5,219 bases of DNA from Methanomicrobiales archaeon (GTDB lineage: Archaea > Halobacteriota > Methanomicrobia > Methanomicrobiales > Methanoculleaceae), in assembly GCA_012797575.1 (NCBI GenBank), contig JAAZOW010000285.1:1-5219 (forward strand), read 5' to 3'. Made by a program: the position numbers and the translations under genes. The number at the start of each line of letters is the position of its first letter. Within the stretch, counting starts at the first letter, position 1. Shown piece by piece: positions 1 through 5,219 of this stretch. Under the pieces are notes generated by a model. That model was not told the origin of the DNA. It saw only the letters and a program-made list of their open reading frames with translations, and did not search any database.

Positions 1-1103
1 AGATGAAGCGCGGGATGCAGAGGATCCAGGAGAAACTCGCCAGAGTCCTCGACGCCGAGACCCGCCGGGCCGGGGTCGAGGTCGTCTACGGTGCTGAAGG
101 CAGGCTGGAGGGTGACCGGGTCTACGTCGACGATGAGGAGAGCCAGGCCGATGCGGTCATCGCTGCCACCGGATCGCGGGCGGCGATACCCGATATACCC
201 GGTATCGATATACCCGGCGTCTACACCTATCAGACGCTCCACGAGATGGACGACCTCCCGCGCCGCATGGTCGTCATCGGCGGCGGGGTGGTGGCGGCCG
301 AGTTTGCCCACATATTCAGGTCGTTCGGGTCGGAGATCGATATCGTCACCCGGCGCGGATTGCTCCCGGGTTTCGATGCGAAGCTGCGCTCCGCCATGAT
401 ACGCCACGACCTTGCCGGGATCACCATCCACAAAGAGACGGATGTTGTAAGCATCGAAGGGGGTGCCCGCGTCAGGTCGGTCTTGCTTGCCAGCGGTGAG
501 GAGATAGACGCTGATGCCGTCTTGCTTGCCACCGGACTCGCCCCCCGGTCTGAGTTGCTCCAGGGACTCCGCAAGCGGCCGGACGGCGCGGTCATCGTGG
601 ACCACCATATGCGCACGAGCGTGGAAGGGGTCTACGCTGCAGGCGATGTCATCGGCCCGCCCTACCTCACACCCGCAGCACGCCGGGAGGGTGTGGTGGC
701 GGCCCAAAACATCCTCGGACACCCTGCCGTCATGGACTACACAGGCATACCGCAGGTGCTGAGCCTCCGCTACGACTACGCCATCGCCACGACAGGGGCG
801 GCCGACGATGGGAGTATCAACCTCTCAGCCCCCTCTCCCGCCGGACCAGGATCGTTTTGGGATGTGGCTGCTGGCTGGAGTGGGGTTGCTCAGATCAGGG
901 TCGACCCCGGGACTGGCCGGATCATCAGGGTCGCGGCAGGCGTCCCGGGCGCATCACCCCTCCTCTCCTACATCGGCTACCTGATGAAACAGGGCATCAC
1001 CGCCAGCGACTTCGACGATATCGTCGAGGTCCATCCCTCGACCGACGGCGTCTACGGACTCGCCCGCTACGCTGCCGGCATGCTCCGGAAGGGAGGGGAG
1101 TGA
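1..1103 (+). CDS. FAD/NAD(P)-dependent pyridine nucleotide-disulfide oxidoreductase, 5'-truncated (dihydrolipoyl dehydrogenase/mercuric reductase-like)
   Basis: The gene is cut by the left edge; the first whole codon is at 3 and 366 residues remain before TGA at 1101. The ATG at 3 is very probably internal, because the N-terminal FAD dinucleotide fold and the redox-disulfide segment (about 100 residues) are missing. Visible, numbering from that ATG: the FAD-domain ATGSR motif (55-59), the NAD(P)-binding GGGVVAAE glycine motif (93-100), ATGLAPR (176-182), the second FAD motif AAGD (212-215), then a C-terminal dimerisation domain (about 247-355). The family comprises cytosolic flavoenzymes that pass electrons between NAD(P)H and a disulfide or other acceptor. 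After the second strand of the NAD(P) fold there are two arginines (117-118) where NAD-specific lipoamide dehydrogenases usually have an acidic residue, which hints at NADPH. The C-terminal motif reads HPSTDG (344-349), lacking the glutamate of the usual HPTxxE dyad, so the substrate may not be lipoamide. It converges on the pyrophosphatase gene with 10 bp between stops. The fold is certain; the substrate is unknown. Confidence 0.9.
   Translation, partial: MKRGMQRIQEKLARVLDAETRRAGVEVVYGAEGRLEGDRVYVDDEESQADAVIAATGSRAAIPDIPGIDIPGVYTYQTLHEMDDLPRRMVVIGGGVVAAEFAHIFRSFGSEIDIVTRRGLLPGFDAKLRSAMIRHDLAGITIHKETDVVSIEGGARVRSVLLASGEEIDADAVLLATGLAPRSELLQGLRKRPDGAVIVDHHMRTSVEGVYAAGDVIGPPYLTPAARREGVVAAQNILGHPAVMDYTGIPQVLSLRYDYAIATTGAADDGSINLSAPSPAGPGSFWDVAAGWSGVAQIRVDPGTGRIIRVAAGVPGASPLLSYIGYLMKQGITASDFDDIVEVHPSTDGVYGLARYAAGMLRKGGE
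191..220 (+). repeat. 15-bp imperfect tandem duplication inside the oxidoreductase gene
   Basis: Two adjacent 15-bp units, 191-205 and 206-220, share their first 12 bases (cgatatacccgg) and match at 13 of 15 positions. They are read in frame as DIPGI followed by DIPGV, in the loop after the FAD-domain ATGSR motif, where relatives commonly have an IPG-containing segment. It may be a small in-frame duplication or chance similarity of two codon runs; no function is implied. Confidence 0.5.
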
Positions 1104-1113
1104 GCCTCCGGGG

Positions 1114-2730
1114 TCAGGAACTCCTGAACATCTGCCCGAACTTCGGGATAAAATCTTTTTTCCGGGACATGACCCCCTCGAGCCGGCGGGGCTGGTCCCG
1201 CAGATCCAGTCTGGTGATGCACCCCTCCTCCCCGGCGGCAAAGAGATCGCTTGCGTTTGCGAAGATGTTGGTGAAGAGGGCAAAGAAGCAGTCGACTCCC
1301 ATCGTCGCCCGCAGACGCTCGAGCTCGGCGTGTATCTCGGCAGCGTGAACCTCTGCGAACTCAAACGATGACGTCATCACCTGTGAGACCATGATACTCC
1401 GCCCAAAGAGGTTGTAGCGCTTCATGTCCCGGGTGAGGAGCTCTTCCTTCGGGAGGGCATCGAGATCCATGCCCTTCTGGATCAGCTCAGGCCCGTACTC
1501 GGCCGGGTCGACCCCGGCGATGCCGGCGAGGTAGTCGACTGCCCGGGTATCCGCGGGCGTGGTCGTGGAGAGCTTCATCACCATCGTATCAGAGAGGATC
1601 CCCGAGAGGAGGAGGCCGGCTGTCGAGGGCAATGGCTCGATGCCGGCTTCGATGAACTTGTTTGTTATGATCGTCGACGTCGATCCCACGGGATCGTTGA
1701 GAAACTTCACCGGCTTTAAGGTGGATATCGCGCCAAGGCGATGGTGGTCGATGATCTCGAGGATGTCGGCCTGTTCGATCCCGTCCACGGCCTGGGAGTA
1801 CTCGTTGTGGTCGAGGAGGATCACCGACTTCTGGACATCCTGCATCAACGTCGTCCGGGATATGAGCCCAATATGCTGTCCCTGCCCGTCGACGACGCAC
1901 GCCGTCCGGAACTTGGAGTTCGAGACAACCCCCTTCGCATACTCAAGCGAGTCCTCGAGCCGCACCATGGGGATATCGGTCTCCATGATCATCCTCGCCG
2001 GCAGGGAGAGGCTGATCATCTTGCCGACGCTGAACGCGTCAAGTGTTGTCGCGAGCACCGAGGCACCCCGCGCCCGGGCAGCGGCGATCACCCGTTCACC
2101 CACCGGCGCCCCCTCAGCGATGATGAGCGCGGCGACCCCTGCCGATATCAGGGCGAGCTGCGCCGGTTCGTTATCCCCGACGATCGCGATATCGTCGGGC
2201 GTCATCCGGGAGAGGGTGACGTGCAGGGCATCGATGACGGTGTAGACCCGACCCTCCCCGAGGGTCTCGTGTGCCGGGACAATCATCTGGGCATCGAGGA
2301 TCCGGGTGAGGGTCTCAAGCGGCATCGGGACGAGTGAGAGCTGTTCGCGGGGATCTTTCCGGACGTAGGCCCGAGCAAGACCGTACTCGCTGACGAGTCC
2401 GACCAGGGCATTATCCTCGGCGGTGATGGGCATGTTCCGCATATCATAGGTGTTCATCAGGTCGGCGACGTCGATCGCCGGGACGTCCTGGCGGGCGCTC
2501 CTGGTATCAAGTGGTATATCGGAGACCGTGGGCTCGACGCTTGCTACATAGACCGGTGCCTCGGCGTCAAACGCCGCAAGCGCAAACGCCGTCTCGGTGT
2601 TGATCTCTCCGCATCGGGCCGGTATGTACCTGCCCGGGTCGGCGTGGTTCTTGAGCTCAGCGTAGCCGATGACGCTACAGATGCTGTCGGTGTCAGGCTG
2701 CCTGTGGCCGATGATGTAGATCGTATTCAG
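1114..2730 (-). CDS. ppaC: CBS/DRTGG-containing manganese-dependent inorganic pyrophosphatase (family II), with CTG start
   Basis: It hydrolyses pyrophosphate to two phosphates in the cytoplasm, pulling biosynthetic reactions forward. The reading frame from CTG at 2730 gives 538 residues, close to the size of regulated family II enzymes. Order of parts: DHH N-part with GHxxPDxDS (8-16; H9, D13, D15 as metal ligands); first CBS domain (about 72-125); DRTGG domain (about 140-245, core around IAIVGDNE); second CBS domain (about 251-298); the rest of the DHH domain with LDHNE (D307), DHH (328-330) and GILSDT (D381); and a DHHA2 domain ending in substrate-binding SRKK (522-525). All key residues are present. 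In the studied bacterial relative from Clostridium perfringens, AMP inhibits and diadenosine tetraphosphate activates through this insert; similar control here is inference. The start is unusual. An in-frame TGA lies just upstream, no ATG, GTG or TTG lies between it and the catalytic motif, and GGAGG sits 8 bases before CTG. Starting at the first ATG (2457) would remove 91 residues, including three metal ligands. A sequencing error changing ATG to CTG is possible. Confidence 0.95.
   Translation of the reverse strand: MNTIYIIGHRQPDTDSICSVIGYAELKNHADPGRYIPARCGEINTETAFALAAFDAEAPVYVASVEPTVSDIPLDTRSARQDVPAIDVADLMNTYDMRNMPITAEDNALVGLVSEYGLARAYVRKDPREQLSLVPMPLETLTRILDAQMIVPAHETLGEGRVYTVIDALHVTLSRMTPDDIAIVGDNEPAQLALISAGVAALIIAEGAPVGERVIAAARARGASVLATTLDAFSVGKMISLSLPARMIMETDIPMVRLEDSLEYAKGVVSNSKFRTACVVDGQGQHIGLISRTTLMQDVQKSVILLDHNEYSQAVDGIEQADILEIIDHHRLGAISTLKPVKFLNDPVGSTSTIITNKFIEAGIEPLPSTAGLLLSGILSDTMVMKLSTTTPADTRAVDYLAGIAGVDPAEYGPELIQKGMDLDALPKEELLTRDMKRYNLFGRSIMVSQVMTSSFEFAEVHAAEIHAELERLRATMGVDCFFALFTNIFANASDLFAAGEEGCITRLDLRDQPRRLEGVMSRKKDFIPKFGQMFRSS
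1156..1161 (+). terminator. possible T-tract terminator for the oxidoreductase transcript
   Basis: A run of six T on the + strand begins 52 bases after the oxidoreductase stop, in otherwise GC-rich DNA. Archaeal RNA polymerase can terminate at short U-rich tracts without a hairpin. The same bases, read on the other strand, are the two AAA lysine codons of the conserved SRKK motif of the pyrophosphatase, so the run may exist only for coding reasons. No comparable T-run is seen for the opposite transcript. Confidence 0.2.
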
Positions 2731-2964
2731 TTGTATTCCCTCCTCGGTTCATCCCCGGGCGGCGATTGTTGTCGTTAGGTGTATCGCCCTCTACCGTCAA
2801 AGGTCTTATGCCCGGGTAACGGGGGCAACTTTGATGTAGAGGCTCTTTCCACTCTTTTGTGTGGAGACCAGCTGGTACGAACCCTGCCCGTCGATCGGGG
2901 ACGATACGGACGCAGATCCCGAGCCCGCACTTCCGCCTCTCCGGCACCTCAGGAGACTGTGACG
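2731..2964. other. divergent intergenic region, no convincing gene
   Basis: This 234-bp stretch separates the pyrophosphatase from the ABC operon and must hold both promoters. No strong archaeal TATA box (TTTATATA-like) is visible. Weak candidates are CAAAGGTCTTATG at 2798-2810 on the + strand, which resembles a BRE followed by a poor TATA and would leave a leader of about 130 nt, and GATACAC on the - strand around 2780-2786, which would place a start near 2757. Also present are a perfect 10-bp palindrome ACCAGCTGGT (2867-2876) and a 5-bp inverted repeat TGCCC/GGGCA (2809-2813 and 2823-2827) with a 9-base loop. The frame of the ATPase stays open upstream to at least 2779, but that part shows no ABC features. 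A 33-codon GTG-started frame (2861-2962) has no ribosome binding site. I see no RNA gene. Confidence 0.6.
2739..2743 (-). promoter_or_regulatory. ribosome binding site for the pyrophosphatase CTG start
   Basis: Reading the - strand, GAGGAGGG (2745-2738) contains GGAGG, complementary to the CCUCC near the 3' end of archaeal 16S rRNA. Eight bases separate it from CTG at 2730, a normal distance. The only other nearby start-like triplet in this frame, ATA at 2736, is far too close to the site. The site therefore supports initiation at CTG. Confidence 0.75.
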
Positions 2965-3639
2965 ATGAGCGATGTGCCCCTTCTCCTCTTTCGGGGGGTC
3001 AGCAAGATCTACCCCCTCCCGGCAGGCGACGTCGTGGCACTCGATTGCGTCACCCTCACCGTCATGGTAGGCGAGTTCATCGCTGTCATGGGGCCGTCGG
3101 GCTCAGGGAAGTCGACGCTCTTGAACATGATGGGGTGCCTAGATGTCCCGACCGCCGGAGAGATCTACCTCTCCGGGCGGGAGATCTCGAGGATGAGCGA
3201 TGACGACCTCACCCGGCTGCGGCGGGATCGCATCGGTCTTGTCTTTCAGCAGTTCAACCTCATCCCGCTTCTCTCCGCGATCGAGAACGTCGAGTTTCCT
3301 ATCCTCCTCACCACCGCACGCGCGGAGAGTCGGCGACGGGCCGTGGAGGTTCTCTCCGCGGTGGGGATCGAGGCGTCGCACTTCTCCCACAAACCGGGCG
3401 AGCTCTCGGGCGGGCAACAACAGCGTGTAGCGATCGCCCGGGCGCTTGTGAACGATCCAGACATCCTCCTCTGTGACGAGCCGACCGGGAACCTGGATAC
3501 AAAGACCGGGACCGCTATCATGGACCTCCTCGCGGCGGAGAACCGGAGGGGCAAGACTGTCATCATGGTCACACATGACCCCGATGTCGCCGCATACGCC
3601 CGTCGCACGATCCGGATCGTGGATGGGAGGATCACGTGA
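2965..3639 (+). CDS. ABC transporter ATP-binding protein, MacB/LolD type
   Basis: This cytoplasmic ATPase subunit drives the FtsX-like permeases encoded directly after it. The 224 residues match the usual length of a stand-alone MacB/LolD-class ATPase. All nucleotide-binding elements are intact: Walker A GPSGSGKST (43-51), Q-loop VFQQFNL (Q95), signature LSGGQ (147-151), Walker B LLCDEP (168-173, catalytic E172), D-loop GNLD (175-178) and H-loop H204. The PTGNLD sequence after Walker B and the QQFNLIPLLSAIENVE segment are typical of this subfamily rather than of nutrient importers. I chose ATG at 2965 because AGGAG lies 9 bases upstream and the N-terminus then begins right before the first strand, as in relatives; the frame stays open to 2779 but that stretch is not ABC-like. 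The stop overlaps the next start by 4 bp (GTGA), which suggests translational coupling. Family members power lipoprotein release, peptide or macrolide export, or mechanotransmission; the substrate here is unknown. Confidence 0.96.
   Translation: MSDVPLLLFRGVSKIYPLPAGDVVALDCVTLTVMVGEFIAVMGPSGSGKSTLLNMMGCLDVPTAGEIYLSGREISRMSDDDLTRLRRDRIGLVFQQFNLIPLLSAIENVEFPILLTTARAESRRRAVEVLSAVGIEASHFSHKPGELSGGQQQRVAIARALVNDPDILLCDEPTGNLDTKTGTAIMDLLAAENRRGKTVIMVTHDPDVAAYARRTIRIVDGRIT
3626..3630 (+). promoter_or_regulatory. ribosome binding site for the first permease, inside the ATPase gene
   Basis: GGAGG lies in the last codons of the ATPase gene, 5 bases before the GTG at 3636. It supports GTG as the permease start and shows that the permease can be initiated directly by ribosomes finishing the ATPase message. 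Confidence 0.7.
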
Positions 3640-4838
3640 TCTTCTTCTCGTTCGCGGTTCGAAACCTCCGGAGGCACTGGATACGCTCGACTCTCTCGAT
3701 CATCGGGATCATCATCGGTGTCATTGCAATTGCCTCTCTGGGTATGATGGGCAACAGCATCAACCTCCTTGTCGCAAGCGTCATCACCGATATCGGGGAT
3801 ACCGTCGTCATCACGCCGCACACCGCGTTCGGGGGGACCTTCGCCGGAGACCCGCGCGCGGCGGTGGACGCCGCCATCCCAGCCCGTGAGGTTGAGATGA
3901 TCAGGCGGGCGACGAACCCGCACCGGACAATCCCGGTGCTCCAGGGAGCGGATGAAGTGGAGTTCGGTCGCGGCAAGAGTGGGTATGCCCGGATAATCGG
4001 GCTTGCACCGGAGGATATACCGATCCTGCTCAATATCGCTGACGGACAGTACCCGCGACAGAACCAGCCGAGGGTGCTCGTCGGAACTCACCTAGCCCGG
4101 GAGTACGGCATGATTCCGGGCTCGAGGCTCACGATCGGGAACGAAAACACCCGGGTCTCCGGCGTGCTTGCGGAGCGCGGGCTTGCCTTCGATATCAACC
4201 CCGATTATGCGATCGTCGTTTCCGATGCCTGGTACAGGAATCACTTCGGGGACAAAGACACCTACCCGATGGTCATCGTCCGGGTCAGCGATCTGGATGA
4301 GATCGACGCCGTGAAGGAGGCGATCGAGACCCGGATCAACCGGCGGGAGGTGGTGGTGGATGTAGCCGACTCGCGTGAGATACTCAGGCAGTACCGGGAG
4401 ATCTACCGGCAGATCACGGTCTTCCTCGTCGGCATCGGGGGAATATCCCTCATCATAGCCGCCGTAAACATACTCAACGTCACATACATATCGGTGACGG
4501 AGCGCATACACGAGATCGGCATCATGCGCGGCATCGGCGCCCTCAGACACGATATCCTCCGCATGTTTCTCTATGAGGCAATGATCCTCGGGCTCATCGG
4601 GAGCATCATCGGCGGCATCGTGAGCGCCGTCTCCGGCTACCTGGTAAGCGTCGTCGCGCTCGAGCTCGCCACAACAGGAATGACCTTCGGCGAGGGCTTC
4701 ATGATCTTCGACATGAACGCGATCGGATATATCGCCTTCGGTATGGCGTTTGGTATAGGAACGAGCATCACAGCCGGGCTCTACCCGGCGTGGAGGGCCT
4801 CGCATCTGGCTCCGGTCGATGCTATGCGGCAGAAGTAG
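3636..4838 (+). CDS. ABC transporter permease, MacB/FtsX type
   Basis: This is the membrane subunit partner of the preceding ATPase, 400 residues, within the usual size for MacB-like permeases without a fused ATPase. The layout is classical: a short basic cytoplasmic N-terminus (VRNLRRHWIRS, 8-18), TM1 (about 19-38), a large extracytoplasmic MacB-type periplasmic-core domain (about 40-258), then an FtsX domain with TM2 (about 260-282), TM3 (about 312-338) and TM4 (about 362-385). The cytoplasmic loop TERIHEIGIMRGIGA (288-302) is the conserved segment that contacts the ATPase, and the C-terminal YPAWRASHLAPVDAMR (383-398) is the typical FtsX ending. The start is GTG at 3636, with GGAGG 5 bases before it and a 4-bp overlap with the ATPase stop. 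Proteins of this type use ATP hydrolysis to move an outside domain rather than carrying a solute through a channel. The extracellular substrate cannot be told from sequence. The next gene is a close paralogue, so the two may form a heterodimer. Confidence 0.95.
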   Translation: MIFFSFAVRNLRRHWIRSTLSIIGIIIGVIAIASLGMMGNSINLLVASVITDIGDTVVITPHTAFGGTFAGDPRAAVDAAIPAREVEMIRRATNPHRTIPVLQGADEVEFGRGKSGYARIIGLAPEDIPILLNIADGQYPRQNQPRVLVGTHLAREYGMIPGSRLTIGNENTRVSGVLAERGLAFDINPDYAIVVSDAWYRNHFGDKDTYPMVIVRVSDLDEIDAVKEAIETRINRREVVVDVADSREILRQYREIYRQITVFLVGIGGISLIIAAVNILNVTYISVTERIHEIGIMRGIGALRHDILRMFLYEAMILGLIGSIIGGIVSAVSGYLVSVVALELATTGMTFGEGFMIFDMNAIGYIAFGMAFGIGTSITAGLYPAWRASHLAPVDAMRQK

Positions 4839-4854
4839 CGGGTGCGATTGAGAC

Positions 4855-5219
4855 ATGATCTTCTTCAACCTCGCGGTGCGAAACCTCAGGCGACACAAAA
4901 TTCGTTCGGTTCTTGCGACGATCGGCATCACCATCGGCGTTGTCGCGATCGCTTCCTTGGGTATCGTGGGCATCAGCTTCTCAACCCTCATCGGCGGGAT
5001 GATCTCTGATGTGAGCGATACCGTGCTCGTCACACCGCACCTTGCGACATCGACGGGAAACCCCTTCGATCCGCGCGATACACTTACCGCGCGCATATCC
5101 GATAGAGATCTGAGGGCGATAGAGAAGGCCGTGGGTGAGCATCGTGCCGTTCCCATGATCCTCGCATCGGATCGGATGCAGGTCAGGGATAAGGGCGGCT
5201 ACGTGACGATGTATGCCAT
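4855..5219 (+). CDS. second MacB/FtsX-type ABC transporter permease, 3'-truncated
   Basis: The gene runs off the right edge; 121 residues are visible. It starts at ATG 4855, 16 bases after the first permease stop, with a modest GGGTG (4840-4844) as possible ribosome binding site. The N-terminus repeats the pattern of its neighbour: a basic leader (VRNLRRHKIRS, 8-18), a hydrophobic TM1 (about 19-38) and the beginning of the extracytoplasmic core domain. By hand alignment without gaps, 39 of the first 62 residues are identical to the first permease, falling off sharply after the shared TPH (60-62). That pattern fits an old tandem duplication in which the membrane-anchoring part stayed conserved and the outside domain diverged. 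It is presumably cotranscribed and served by the same single ATPase; a heterodimer is the simplest reading, but alternative homodimers are possible. The FtsX domain lies beyond the window. Confidence 0.92.
   Translation, partial: MIFFNLAVRNLRRHKIRSVLATIGITIGVVAIASLGIVGISFSTLIGGMISDVSDTVLVTPHLATSTGNPFDPRDTLTARISDRDLRAIEKAVGEHRAVPMILASDRMQVRDKGGYVTMYA

Noticed and set aside
1559..2337. Long + strand open frames (228 and 198 codons) opposite the pyrophosphatase
   Set aside because: They lie wholly opposite the CBS/DRTGG/DHH coding sequence, which has all family motifs. The translations show no domain and no credible ribosome binding site.
1114..2457. Pyrophosphatase starting at the first in-frame ATG
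   Set aside because: The conserved GHxxPDxDS motif and half of the first CBS domain lie upstream in the same open frame, so this start would give a protein without three metal ligands.
2809..2827. TGCCC/GGGCA hairpin as a riboswitch or terminator
   Set aside because: A 5-bp stem with a 9-base loop is too weak, has no T-tract after it, and is easily found by chance in GC-rich DNA.
2861..2962. Small GTG-started frame of 33 codons just before the ATPase
   Set aside because: There is no ribosome binding site, and its composition does not stand out from the two other open frames over the same bases.
2779..2964. N-terminal extension of the ATPase to the ATG at 2779
   Set aside because: The frame is open, but the 62 extra residues resemble no ABC domain, and ATG 2965 has AGGAG nearby and fits the family's normal N-terminus.
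4092..5156. A 354-codon open frame on the - strand crossing both permeases
   Set aside because: It is antisense to two clear membrane-protein genes with conserved family motifs, spans their intergenic gap, and its translation is rich in Arg, Asp and His with no recognisable domain. It is a product of GC-rich codon use.

Overview
The window looks like chromosomal DNA from a methanogenic archaeon of the Methanomicrobiales, most like Methanoculleus. The reasons are its high GC content, heavy use of CTC, ATC and GAC codons, strong GGAGG ribosome binding sites, and gene families typical of that group. This placement is inferred from style and gene content; no rRNA or other marker is present.

Layout. 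(1) Bases 1-1103, + strand: the C-terminal four fifths of an FAD/NAD(P) pyridine nucleotide-disulfide oxidoreductase, cut by the left edge. (2) Bases 1114-2730, - strand, convergent with the first gene across only 10 bp: a complete family II (Mn/Co-dependent) inorganic pyrophosphatase of the regulated type, with two CBS domains and a DRTGG domain inserted in the DHH catalytic domain. Its conserved N-terminus can only be reached from a CTG start codon, so a start at the first in-frame ATG (2457) would lose the first three metal ligands. (3) Bases 2731-2964: a divergent intergenic region with no convincing gene. (4) Bases 2965-5219, + strand: a tightly packed operon of a MacB/LolD-type ABC ATPase, a complete MacB/FtsX-type permease overlapping it by 4 bp, and a second, paralogous permease 16 bp further on, cut by the right edge.

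How the genes work together. The ATPase and the two permeases should form one membrane complex, possibly with a permease heterodimer, powered from the cytoplasm and acting on something at the cell surface; the substrate cannot be told. The pyrophosphatase is an independent housekeeping enzyme whose CBS/DRTGG module implies control by adenine nucleotides. The oxidoreductase has no visible link to the others.

I see no CRISPR array, RNA gene, mobile element or clear undescribed multi-gene system. The observations most worth following are the CTG start of the pyrophosphatase with its overlapping out-of-frame ATG mini-ORF, the tandem permease paralogues, and the altered C-terminal catalytic motif of the oxidoreductase.
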